Positions 16,259 through 26,407 of a stretch of DNA of 64,000 bases are shown piece after piece. Below the pieces are notes generated by a model. That model searched no databases, was not told the origin of the DNA, and saw only the letters and a program-made list of their open reading frames with translations. Both the position numbers and the translations under genes were made by a program. The stretch lies in contig JAKIVD010000014.1 of NCBI GenBank assembly GCA_021647205.1, forward strand, positions 38,852-102,851, given 5' to 3'. Positions within the stretch are counted from its first letter, which is position 1. Each line of letters starts with the position of its first letter. Source of the DNA: Bacteroidales bacterium. Lineage in GTDB: Bacteria > Bacteroidota > Bacteroidia > Bacteroidales > F082.

Positions 16259-17659
16259 ATGAAAAAAGTTTTAGCAACAATCTGTGTGATTTTCTTACAT
16301 CTACCATGGCAGTTAAATGCGCAGGAATTACAAGGAAGCCTGGATGATCAAACCATTCAGCAGCTCAGGGAAAGTTTTATACAAAGCCCCGAAAACACGG
16401 CATTGATGAATGCGGTTTCCCACAACGATATTAAGAAACTGGCGGTCAGCAGGGAGAACGATGGTAAAGTCAACCATTATTTTTCCAACCGTGTTGAGGT
16501 CAGCGGCATTACAAACCAAAAAAAATCAGGGCGGTGTTGGCTGTACACCGGTTTAAATACTTTGAGGCCTCTGGTTCAGAAAAAATACGCGCTCAATGAA
16601 TTTGAGTTTTCCCAAACCTACAATTTCTTTTGGGATCAGCTCGAAAAAGCCAACCTGTTTTTAGAGATTGCCATGGCGACAGCAGACAAGCCGCTGGACG
16701 ACCGCAAGGTGGAGTGGTTGTTTAAAAACCCGATTGGCGATGGGGGGCAGTGGACCACTTTTGCCGACATTGTCAATAAGTACGGACTGGTTCCGGCTTC
16801 GGCCATGCCCAATACCTTTCAGAGTGAAAACACAGCCACCATGTCGCGGTTGCTGCGCCGGAAACTCAGGGAACAGGGCTTGGAAATCAGGCTTGTGGCA
16901 CATTCGAGAATGAGTGAGCAAGCCAAGCTGATCAGGAAAAACCAAATGCTGGCAGAAATATACCGGATACTGGCATTGAGCCTTGGAGAACCCCCGGAAC
17001 AATTTTCGTGGCAATACAAAAACAAGGACGGGGAGATTAGCGAAGCTGTCGCCTTCACCCCTAAGCAGTTCTACGATGAAATCATCGGCGTCGACCTGAA
17101 CGATTATGTTATGCTGATGGATGATCCGGTAAAGAAATACGATCGATTGTACGAAGTTGAGTTTGACCGCAACCTGGTGGAAGGTGCCAATTGGCGGTAC
17201 ATAAACCTGCCCGTTGAAAAAATTAAGGAATTTGCAAAGAAATCCATCCTGGCCAATGAAGCCATGTATTTTTCCTGCGATGTGGGCAAACAACTGAACG
17301 TCCAACACGGAACCCTTGATGTGAACAATTACGACTACGACGAGTTGTTTGGCCTGACTTTCGGGATGGACAAAAAAGCCCGCATCAGGACGTATGAAAG
17401 CGGATCGACCCACGGTATGGCGTTGGTAGCAGTAAACATCCTGCCAGATGGCAGTGTGGACAAATGGCAGCTCGAAAACAGTTGGGGGGCCGATAAAGGC
17501 GACAAAGGATACCTGACCATGACCGACCAGTGGTTCGACGAATACATGTTCCGCCTGGTCATCAATAAAAATTATATGGATGCCGAAACCCTGAAAATAC
17601 TGGAACAGGATGCTGTTTTGCTCCCTCCCTGGGATCCGATGTTTGCCGATGAAGAATAA
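16259..17659 (+). CDS. pepC: Exported C1-family aminopeptidase (PepC / bleomycin hydrolase type)
   Basis: 466-residue papain-fold aminopeptidase. Start ATG 16259 is preferred over TTG 16250 and opens on a signal peptide (KKVLATICVIFLHLPWQLNA). The catalytic triad counted from this start is Cys93 in SGRCWLYTGLN, His385 in STHGMAL, and Asn407 in LENSWG. Length and domain order fit the hexameric bleomycin-hydrolase family, whose C-terminal arm reaches into the active site; this protein ends WDPMFADEE rather than the usual WDPMGAL-type end. Classical PepC is cytosolic, so the signal peptide implies a periplasmic peptide-trimming enzyme. No partner genes are adjacent. Confidence 0.9.
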   Translation: MKKVLATICVIFLHLPWQLNAQELQGSLDDQTIQQLRESFIQSPENTALMNAVSHNDIKKLAVSRENDGKVNHYFSNRVEVSGITNQKKSGRCWLYTGLNTLRPLVQKKYALNEFEFSQTYNFFWDQLEKANLFLEIAMATADKPLDDRKVEWLFKNPIGDGGQWTTFADIVNKYGLVPASAMPNTFQSENTATMSRLLRRKLREQGLEIRLVAHSRMSEQAKLIRKNQMLAEIYRILALSLGEPPEQFSWQYKNKDGEISEAVAFTPKQFYDEIIGVDLNDYVMLMDDPVKKYDRLYEVEFDRNLVEGANWRYINLPVEKIKEFAKKSILANEAMYFSCDVGKQLNVQHGTLDVNNYDYDELFGLTFGMDKKARIRTYESGSTHGMALVAVNILPDGSVDKWQLENSWGADKGDKGYLTMTDQWFDEYMFRLVINKNYMDAETLKILEQDAVLLPPWDPMFADEE

Positions 17660-17830
17660 TAATTTTGCCACCGAACTTCTTCAGGTCCCGAAACATGATG
17701 AAGCTCAGCGGCTCACATTTTAAACCCGTGAAACCAATATGACAAAGACTACTGGCTCCCCGGCAGGCAAACAAGGGAATGATTGCTGTTATCTCCGCGT
17801 TATTGCATCTATGCGGGAAAATGTAAACAC

Positions 17831-18415
17831 ATGAAAATATTCTCAAGTCAATATTGGAACCAGAGATACCTTGCTGAACAAACAGGCTGGGACATCGGGG
17901 ATGTTTCCACACCGCTGAAGGCTTACTTTGATCAGCTGACCGACAATAAACTGCGCATTCTTGTTCCGGGCGCCGGAAATGCCTGGGAGGTGGAATATTT
18001 ATTCAACAAGGGTTTTCAGCACACATTCTTACTTGACTTTGCCGGGCAGGGCATCGCCAATTTCAGGAGACGCTGTCCCGTATTTCCTGAAACCAATATT
18101 ATTAAAGATGACTTTTTCAGACATCAGGGAAATTATGATTTGGTGGTGGAACAAACTTTTTTCAGTTCGATTCCCCCGCAAATGCGACCGGCCTATGCCG
18201 GAAAAGTCCACCAATTGTTGAAACCCGGCGGTAAACTGGTGGGCTTGCTGTTCAATACTGAATTTGGTTTTGAAGGCCCTCCTTTTGGTGGGACGGAACA
18301 GGAATACAGGGATTTATTCGCTGGTTTTTTCGGGTTTGAGGCATTCAAAACTGCCTACAATTCAATCAAACCCAGGCAGGGCAGAGAATTATTTTTATTG
18401 TTGAGAAAATCTTAG
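17831..18415 (+). CDS. Class I SAM-dependent methyltransferase (TPMT-like)
   Basis: 194 residues from ATG 17831; the longer frame uses TTG 17783 and has no support. A Rossmann-like methyltransferase of the thiopurine S-methyltransferase-like group: SSQYWNQRYLAEQTGWDIG opening, motif I ILVPGAGNAWEVEYL, then LLDFAGQGIANF and the DDFF acidic motif, VVEQTFFSSIPP, and KPGGKLVGLLF. The natural acceptor (small thiol, halide or metalloid) is unknown. It stands alone between a 171-bp spacer and the next gene. Confidence 0.8.
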   Translation: MKIFSSQYWNQRYLAEQTGWDIGDVSTPLKAYFDQLTDNKLRILVPGAGNAWEVEYLFNKGFQHTFLLDFAGQGIANFRRRCPVFPETNIIKDDFFRHQGNYDLVVEQTFFSSIPPQMRPAYAGKVHQLLKPGGKLVGLLFNTEFGFEGPPFGGTEQEYRDLFAGFFGFEAFKTAYNSIKPRQGRELFLLLRKS

Positions 18416-18479
18416 GCTGCCCAACCGAAATTATTTTTATCTTAGCCTCTCAGGTATTTTCATAAAAAACACAAATACG

Positions 18480-19184
18480 ATGAGCCAAAATATCATTCAA
18501 ACCGTAGGGACAATCACGAAAAAAGAAACACTCACTTCAGTAGAAAACGAAATGTATTGCAACAGCCTGGTGCTCGAATCGCGACAACCTTTTCCGGGTT
18601 ATCACGGATCAACGGTTCCTGACTCACTGGAACCTGAATCACTCTTTGCCATTACCACCGGAAAGTTTAACGATGAGTTTATCATCCGTGCTGTTCGCGA
18701 CATCAAAAAAGGACTGGATTACAATTTTTCTGCCACACCCGGTACCATTCAGTTTCAAAACGGGCTGGCTGAGGTAATTCGGTTTAAGTATTTGCCTTAC
18801 GCCAAAGTCGGGGAAGTAATCAATAAGTTCACGGCGAAAGGCCTGGCATTTAAAAAAGGCCGGAAGATTCAGCCTTATGCAAGTATCATCAAGATCAGAA
18901 AATTCTTTCAGGTTGAAAATATTGCACCGAGGCTGTACCGCGATATTGTTGATGAGAAAACTTTTTATCTGCAGATACCACTGCTCTTGGATTGGGATGA
19001 GTTTGAAAGAATGACCCTCGACATAAAATACAACATTGATAACCCTAATTTCGATGCTGCGCTGACAAGCGTTTACTACGAAAAAGGAATCATGGACCTG
19101 GTACGTATTTATGATGCCGAAACCAATCAGGAAAAACTGAATTTTATACTCGAAAAATACCTCGAAGCCATCAGGAGGCTTTAA
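18480..19184 (+). CDS. Conserved Bacteroidota protein of unknown function
   Basis: 234 residues, soluble, no signal peptide or membrane segment. I do not recognise a characterised family. It has mixed alpha/beta content, with a central KGLAFKKGRKIQP basic patch (about 119-131) that could contact nucleic acid or phosphate, and a C-terminal helix. It looks like a widely conserved cytosolic hypothetical. A -7-like TATCTTAG (18439-18446, one mismatch) lies 33 nt upstream, so it may be monocistronic. Confidence 0.65.
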   Translation: MSQNIIQTVGTITKKETLTSVENEMYCNSLVLESRQPFPGYHGSTVPDSLEPESLFAITTGKFNDEFIIRAVRDIKKGLDYNFSATPGTIQFQNGLAEVIRFKYLPYAKVGEVINKFTAKGLAFKKGRKIQPYASIIKIRKFFQVENIAPRLYRDIVDEKTFYLQIPLLLDWDEFERMTLDIKYNIDNPNFDAALTSVYYEKGIMDLVRIYDAETNQEKLNFILEKYLEAIRRL

Positions 19185-19264
19185 CGCCCTGGCCCCTGCG
19201 GCTTGACCAGGCTATTGCAGGCATGGAAAAATGACGGAAAGTATTCAAATAATTTTTTGAAAAT

Positions 19265-20536
19265 ATGGAGCAGTATGTGCAACAGTTGAAGGACTTCCTG
19301 ACCGAATGGCTGGGTAAAACGGGCATTTCTGATACATTGGCCACTTATTCCGGTGAATTCATTACGCTGATACTGCTTGTTCTTGCTGCCTATATTGGCT
19401 ACGTTGTTTCATGGAAACTGATGCGGAAGATATTGCTTCCCTTATTCCAGCGCTCTAAGAACCAATTTGACGACCTGCTTGTTAAGCACAGTTTTTTCCG
19501 CAGGATTTCATATCTGGTCCCCGCCCTGATCCTTTATTATTTTATTGATGATGCCCTGTTCAGCCAGAAAATTGTTACTACTTTTATTGAAAGGCTGCTT
19601 GAGGTATTCTTTGTTTTTAACATTGTACTGGTTCTCGACAGTGTCTTGTCAACTGTTAACGATTTTTATTCCCGTTTTGATTTTGCGAAAGACCATCCCA
19701 TCAAAGGCTTGATTCAAATCTTAAAGATTGTTCTTTACCTTGTTGCCGGGATGATAGTCATCGGAGTGCTTTTCGATCGTGACATTTCGACCCTTGCCCT
19801 CAGCCTGGGAACCATGTCGGCAGTCATCATGCTGATTTTTAAAGACCCGATTCTTGGTTTTGTCGGCGGATTGCAATTGATTTTCAACAAAATGCTTTCC
19901 ATCGGCGACTGGATTACCGTCCCGAAATATGGTGCTGACGGAACGGTACTGGAGTTAAACCTGACGACGGTAAAAGTGCAGAACTGGGACAAAACAATTG
20001 TTACCCTCCCTACCTACAGCCTCATCACCGATTCGTTTCAGAACTGGCGTGGAATGGAAGATTCAGGGGGGCGGAGGATCAAAAGGTCCATTAACATTGA
20101 TATGGACAGCATCGGGTTTTGCTCGCAGGAAATGCTCAACAGGTTTCGGAAAATCCATGTGCTGAGAACCTACATTGATGAAACGGAGAAGCTTGTTAAC
20201 GACTACAATGAGAAGCATAAAATTGATCCTTCGGTGCTTGTCAACGGGCGCCGACAGACCAATATTGGTGTTTTTCGGGCTTATTTAAAAGCGTATCTTC
20301 ACAACCGCACGGATATTCATGACGACATGACCTTTCTGGTCAGACAATTGCAGCCGTCCGAGAAAGGCTTGCCTGTTCAGATTTATGTATTTGCCAAAAC
20401 TATTGAATGGGCTGAATACGAGGATGTCCAGGCCGATATCTTCGATCACATCCTTGCTGTCATCCCTCAATTCGGGTTGAAAGTATACCAGTTTCCCAAA
20501 AGCGGTGATTTTGCCGGGATGTCCGCTAAAGGCTAA
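19265..20536 (+). CDS. Mechanosensitive ion channel, MscS family (YbdG-like)
   Basis: 423 residues. About five membrane helices (near 30-50, 75-92, 105-125, 150-170, 175-195) lead into the MscS pore/beta domain: FKDPILGFVGGLQLIFNKMLSIGDWITVP is the conserved region (split here over residues ~191-219), followed by GTVLELNLTTVKVQNWD and PTYSLITDSFQNWRGM. The long cytosolic C-terminal domain and SGGRRIKRSI resemble E. coli YbdG, a miniconductance channel for osmotic downshock. It is convergent with the hydrolase gene, separated by only 20 bp. Confidence 0.88.
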   Translation: MEQYVQQLKDFLTEWLGKTGISDTLATYSGEFITLILLVLAAYIGYVVSWKLMRKILLPLFQRSKNQFDDLLVKHSFFRRISYLVPALILYYFIDDALFSQKIVTTFIERLLEVFFVFNIVLVLDSVLSTVNDFYSRFDFAKDHPIKGLIQILKIVLYLVAGMIVIGVLFDRDISTLALSLGTMSAVIMLIFKDPILGFVGGLQLIFNKMLSIGDWITVPKYGADGTVLELNLTTVKVQNWDKTIVTLPTYSLITDSFQNWRGMEDSGGRRIKRSINIDMDSIGFCSQEMLNRFRKIHVLRTYIDETEKLVNDYNEKHKIDPSVLVNGRRQTNIGVFRAYLKAYLHNRTDIHDDMTFLVRQLQPSEKGLPVQIYVFAKTIEWAEYEDVQADIFDHILAVIPQFGLKVYQFPKSGDFAGMSAKG

Positions 20537-20556
20537 AACCACCCCGGATGAGTTGC

Positions 20557-21219
20557 TCAGGTGAAAGTTCCGGCCATGATTGCCGGTAATTTACCTTCAT
20601 CCCTCAACAGCCTGACCACGCCATGCCCGCCTCCTGTAGATTTATACACCTTGACACCGGGAATGTCCTCAATGTGAGAAGTGTGCACATTATCCAGCTT
20701 GTCTGTGTCCGACACAAAAATTGAAATTTTGTTTCTTGTGCCTGAATTTAATAAAAGAGGCTTAAGGTTCCAGACTTTCCGTTTAAAAAAGCTTTTCATG
20801 TAAATATTAAAAATCTGTTTTCTCCATCGGGCATCTCTGTGCCTGAGGCGCAAAAGAGGAGAAATAAATGTTTGTGGTGCAAAAGCAATCACCTCACCTT
20901 CGCCAATTAAGCAGGAAAATAGTATTGCTGCAAATCCTCCCATTGAATTTCCCACGAAGAATACTTTGCCTGGCTTTATTTTTTCAACCTGGCCTTTAAT
21001 ATAGGATGCCGTTGAATAAACATCTTCACTTATTCCGGGTAAGCCAACCTGATACCAGCACTGCTGAAAATCACGGATGAATATCTTGTGTTCGTTAATT
21101 ATTTTTGACGCGTTATAAAACTCAAATTGTGGCATTTCAATTCCAGCAGCAATACCTCCGAAGAAGATGTAAAGGTTTGTGCCTTCCGGTGATAATTGAA
21201 TTTCTATTGGTTTTTTCAT
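20557..21219 (-). CDS. Alpha/beta-hydrolase fold protein
   Basis: 220 residues with a serine-hydrolase-like nucleophile elbow GNSMGG (Ser92), a likely acid in the SDTDKLD segment (about 170-176), and a candidate catalytic histidine His199 in GGGHGVV. It resembles small esterase-like proteins found near surface-polysaccharide genes, but no such genes are adjacent. There is no signal peptide. The substrate is unknown. A cluster of basic residues (LRHRDARWRKQ, about 124-135) forms a lid-like insertion. No consensus promoter box was found before it. Confidence 0.65.
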   Translation of the reverse strand: MKKPIEIQLSPEGTNLYIFFGGIAAGIEMPQFEFYNASKIINEHKIFIRDFQQCWYQVGLPGISEDVYSTASYIKGQVEKIKPGKVFFVGNSMGGFAAILFSCLIGEGEVIAFAPQTFISPLLRLRHRDARWRKQIFNIYMKSFFKRKVWNLKPLLLNSGTRNKISIFVSDTDKLDNVHTSHIEDIPGVKVYKSTGGGHGVVRLLRDEGKLPAIMAGTFT

Positions 21220-21709
21220 GTTACTTCCGTGTTAAAAAGAACCGGCCATAAATAATTGATAAAACCCTGCAATTGTTTATGTCCGGCAATTCAATTTATT
21301 GCTGTCCGCTTTCCCAGCCCCGGAAAGTACATCAATATTTCTTCCGGATTGTACGGCCCACTTTCTCCGTGAAAGGTATTGTTAGCTGCAGCATGGTTTG
21401 CTTTTAAAAGTTATTATATCGTGCACGCCATTTTTCAGTGGAAAAACATTTTAAAAAAAGCGGCTAATATCAGCACAATAAAAGTAATAAGCAAACGCAA
21501 GTGTAAGCCGAAGTTTGCAATTTGGCGAAAGTTTTGGGCTATGGGCCTGGAAAAGAAGCCGTATTTATTTGGGGTGTTCAATAAATGAACTTACTGAATC
21601 AGCCCGGCTTTTCCCGGGTTCCGGACTTCGGAAATGTATTATTTATTAAACATTGTTAAACTTCGTTTACCCCCTCTCCCGGGCCTGCCAATTGTATTGT
21701 TTAATTCGG
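21220..21709. other. Long divergent spacer before guaB
   Basis: About 490 bp with no convincing gene. A 69-codon open frame at 21379-21588 has no recognisable domain and unusual composition. The region carries a GCCCGG-rich patch at 21602-21625 and is AT-rich elsewhere. It serves as the 5' flank of both the hydrolase and guaB. Confidence 0.4.
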
Positions 21710-21717
21710 TACTTTTG
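21710..21717 (+). promoter_or_regulatory. TAnnTTTG -7 box for guaB
   Basis: TACTTTTG lies 23 nt before the ATG at 21741, with a TTG (21692-21694) 15 nt upstream as a possible -33 element. Confidence 0.55.
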
Positions 21718-21728
21718 CGCAATTTTAA

Positions 21729-23216
<1,488 letters not shown>

Positions 23217-23329
23217 AAAAAGCAGCAGGCAGAATACAAGCCGGAGTTAATAACGAGACAAATTGTCAAATGCTCCCGGGCTTTATTGACGCATTAAAAA
23301 AAACCATCAAACAATAAATCCTTGAAAGA

Positions 23330-25357
23330 ATGAAACAATTACTTAAATGGCAAAAAAGCCTGACGATTTTGATTGCCCTGTTAGTTTTTAGCACACTTAG
23401 TTTCGGGCAAAGCAGTATTGACAAGAAAGCATTGGTGACCATCGGGGATGAAAAAATTACCGTTGGTGAGTTTATGCGTGTTTATGAAAAAAACAATTCG
23501 CTGGCCGACGACCAAAGTGCAGAGTCGATTACCGACTATCTGAACCTGTTTATCAACTTCAAACTCAAAGTTGCTGAAGCCGAAGCCATGCAGTTGGATA
23601 CGCTTGCTTCGTTTAAAAACGAACTGAAAGGTTACCGGGCTCAATTGGCCAAACCTTATTTTATTGATGAAAGCGTGAACGAAGCATTGTTGCAGGAAGC
23701 CTACCAACGCAAATTGAGCGATGTACGGGCCAGCCACATTCTAATCATGCTCGATGCCAACGCCAGCCCCGAAGATACACTGGCCGCCTATAACAAGATT
23801 GTAAAAATCAGGGAAGAGATAATGGCTGGTAAAGATTTTGCCGAAGCCGCCGTTGAATATTCCGACGACCCTTCCGCCAAAGACCGCGAAGCCATCCCGA
23901 ATCAGCAACGTTTCAGGCCCGGGAATAAAGGCGACCTGGGGTATTTTACAGTTTTTAACATGGTTTATCCTTTTGAAAATGCAGCTTACAATACTGCCGT
24001 GGGCGAAGTTTCGCAACCCGTGCGTACCCAGTTCGGTTATCACCTGCTGAAAGTGACCGACAAAAAGGAAGCCCTGGGTACTGCCCTGGTTGCGCATATT
24101 TTTATCCCGGTAAAAATGGAGGCCACAGCCGAAGAAGTACAGGAAGCACAGGATAAAATTGATAATATTTATCAGAAAATAGTTGACGGTATGCCCTTTG
24201 AGGAAGCGGTGGTCGCCTACTCCGAAGACAAAGGGTCGGCCAAAAACAAAGGCCAGTTGTCGAAGTTTACCTGCAACAGGGTCGTGCCCCAATTTGTACT
24301 GGCTGCCCAGTCGCTTAATATCGATGAAATTTCGGAGCCCGTACGTACCTTGTACGGCTTTCATATCATCAAACTCATTAGCCGCGAAACACCCGGTGCC
24401 TTCGAGGAAGAAAAACCAAAACTGAAAGAACGCCTGGCCAAAGACCAGCGTTCGCACAAAAGCAAAGAGGCCGTGTTGCAAAAAATTAAGGCTGACTACA
24501 AGCTGAAAATCTACGAAAAAGGAAAACTGGCCGCCTTTGCTGCCATCGATACCAGTGTCCTGGATAAGAAGTTTGTTGCCGACAGTGTAAAAGGGATGAT
24601 TAAACCAGTAATGAAAATTGGCAATATGAAATTTAACCAGGATGATTTTGCCGGATTTGTGGAACAGAAGCAGCGCATCCAGGAAAACATTGATAAAGAC
24701 GTTTACCTGCAAAAACTTTTTGATGAGTTTGTCGACAAAAACTGCCTGGACTATCAGGATGCCCATCTCGAGGAAAAATATCCTGAATTTGCCGAATTGA
24801 TGCAGGAATACCACGACGGCATCCTGCTCTTTAACCTGACCGATGAAAAAGTCTGGAGTAAAGCGGTAAAAGATACCGTCGGATTGGAGAAATTCTTTAA
24901 CAAACACCGCTCGGATTATATGTGGGGAGAAAGGGTTGATGCCACAGTTTACCACATACGTAACAAGGACGATGTGGAAAAAGTGAAGGCCATCATCGAA
25001 CAAAATATCGATGACGGTGAGATTGCACAAATACTGGATCGCGACAGCATCACCTCAACACGCATTATTCCTGATACTTTTGAAAGGGGCGATGACAAAT
25101 ATGTTGACCAGGTTGAATGGGTAACAGGCAGGCTTCAGCAAATAGACTCGGATGTGGAAGACAGGGTAACTTTTGTGAAAATCAGGAAGCTGAGACCACC
25201 GGTGGCCAAGCAACTTGACGAAGCCCGTGGATTGGTGACTGCAGATTACCAGACCTTCCTTGAAGAGGAATGGGTTAAGCAGTTAAAAGAAAAGTACCCC
25301 GTGCAGGTTCATGAAGAAGTATTGTCGGCTTTGTTGCTGGAGAAAGCCCCGAAATAA
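23330..25357 (+). CDS. Periplasmic parvulin-type peptidyl-prolyl isomerase (SurA/PpiD-like)
   Basis: 675 residues with a signal peptide (1-26, ending FGQ). An N-terminal SurA-like helical region (about 35-125) precedes two PpiC rotamase domains: about 131-244 (DVRASHILI ... GDLGYF ... FGYHLLKV) and about 252-350 (LVAHIFIP ... SKFTCNR ... YGFHIIKL). A long helical C-terminal region follows (350-675). It probably folds outer-membrane or exported proteins. It opens a cluster with the lipoprotein at 25523 and the SurA protein at 26379. The second rotamase domain has a diverged GxLG(Y/F) motif (KGQLSKF), so it may be non-catalytic. Confidence 0.88.
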   Translation: MKQLLKWQKSLTILIALLVFSTLSFGQSSIDKKALVTIGDEKITVGEFMRVYEKNNSLADDQSAESITDYLNLFINFKLKVAEAEAMQLDTLASFKNELKGYRAQLAKPYFIDESVNEALLQEAYQRKLSDVRASHILIMLDANASPEDTLAAYNKIVKIREEIMAGKDFAEAAVEYSDDPSAKDREAIPNQQRFRPGNKGDLGYFTVFNMVYPFENAAYNTAVGEVSQPVRTQFGYHLLKVTDKKEALGTALVAHIFIPVKMEATAEEVQEAQDKIDNIYQKIVDGMPFEEAVVAYSEDKGSAKNKGQLSKFTCNRVVPQFVLAAQSLNIDEISEPVRTLYGFHIIKLISRETPGAFEEEKPKLKERLAKDQRSHKSKEAVLQKIKADYKLKIYEKGKLAAFAAIDTSVLDKKFVADSVKGMIKPVMKIGNMKFNQDDFAGFVEQKQRIQENIDKDVYLQKLFDEFVDKNCLDYQDAHLEEKYPEFAELMQEYHDGILLFNLTDEKVWSKAVKDTVGLEKFFNKHRSDYMWGERVDATVYHIRNKDDVEKVKAIIEQNIDDGEIAQILDRDSITSTRIIPDTFERGDDKYVDQVEWVTGRLQQIDSDVEDRVTFVKIRKLRPPVAKQLDEARGLVTADYQTFLEEEWVKQLKEKYPVQVHEEVLSALLLEKAPK

Positions 25358-25522
25358 AGCCTTTACAGAGAAAGTAAACCGGTGGTTTTTAGCGGTTGCA
25401 ACGATTTGCACCGGATAGGCTGATGTCACGGAAGGATGAAACAGTTGCCGGTCTTGCACTTCATCAGGGCTTGCAAACACTGTGAAGTTGCACATCCCCC
25501 GCTGGACAGCGCAGGAGAATGA

Positions 25523-26407
25523 ATGCCTTTATGGACAAACATTAATTTGGTTTTGAAGATACGCATCAGATACTTGTTTATTTTGCTCACTTTTGTCAGT
25601 TGTAACAGGGCAATGACAACCGACGATGATACGATCCTTGCTCGGGTTCATGATGAGTACCTCTACGCTTCCGGCTTGCGGAATATAATCCCGGAGAACA
25701 CCACTCCACACGACAGTATTGTGCTGGTGAAAAACTTTGTGAACAATTGGGTGAAGACAAAATTAATGACCCATCAGGCAGAAAAAAACCTGACAGGTGA
25801 ACAGCTTGATTTTGACCAGCAACTCGAAGAATACCGCAACTCACTGATTATTTTCAGCTACGAGCGTGAGTTGATCAACCAAAACCTCGACACCATTGTC
25901 AGTGATGAACAAATAGAAAAATATTACATGGCCCACCTCGGAGATTTTGAGCTGAAAGAAAATATTGCCAAAGTAATTTACACGCTTATTGATTATGGTA
26001 TCCCCGAAGAGGAGCACTTTGAATTGTTGTTCAGCCTGCCCGACAGTGTTTTAATCGACTCGCTCGAAGTATTCAGCAAGGTTTATGCACGCACTTATTT
26101 TCTTGACACTGCAACCTGGATCAGGTTTAGCGAGCTACAGGAAATACTGCCCATCGAAAATTATAATTTGGAAATGTTTACCAAAAACCGGCGCTTCTTT
26201 AAACTGGTGGACGAGAACAATATTTATATGCTTAAATTTGTTGACTTTAAAATTAAAGACGATACATCGCCACTGGCATTTAAACGCAACGATATTCGAA
26301 ACATTATTGTAAACAAAAGAAAACTCATGCTGGTGAAAAAGGTCAGGGAGGATATTTACAAAAAGGCATTACAAAACGATGAATTTGAAATTTATTATAA
26401 GAAATAA
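25523..26407 (+). CDS. Lipoprotein, SurA-N-domain-like, lacking a recognisable rotamase domain
   Basis: 294 residues with a signal peptide and lipobox at FVSC (Cys29), so probably anchored to a membrane. The middle (about 55-150) is helical and resembles the N-terminal chaperone part of SurA/PpiD (SIVLVKNFVNNWVKTKLMTHQAEKNL split by variable residues). The expected PpiC signature (HIL ... GxLG) is absent. Its position between two PPIase genes suggests a chaperone-like partner. The start is ATG 25523 after a GGAGAA stretch. The last 29 nt overlap the next gene's start. Confidence 0.7.
   Translation: MPLWTNINLVLKIRIRYLFILLTFVSCNRAMTTDDDTILARVHDEYLYASGLRNIIPENTTPHDSIVLVKNFVNNWVKTKLMTHQAEKNLTGEQLDFDQQLEEYRNSLIIFSYERELINQNLDTIVSDEQIEKYYMAHLGDFELKENIAKVIYTLIDYGIPEEEHFELLFSLPDSVLIDSLEVFSKVYARTYFLDTATWIRFSELQEILPIENYNLEMFTKNRRFFKLVDENNIYMLKFVDFKIKDDTSPLAFKRNDIRNIIVNKRKLMLVKKVREDIYKKALQNDEFEIYYKK

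Noticed and set aside
21379..21588. 69-codon plus-strand frame in the guaB upstream spacer
   Set aside because: No domain or promoter, atypical composition, and located in a divergent spacer. Most likely chance.
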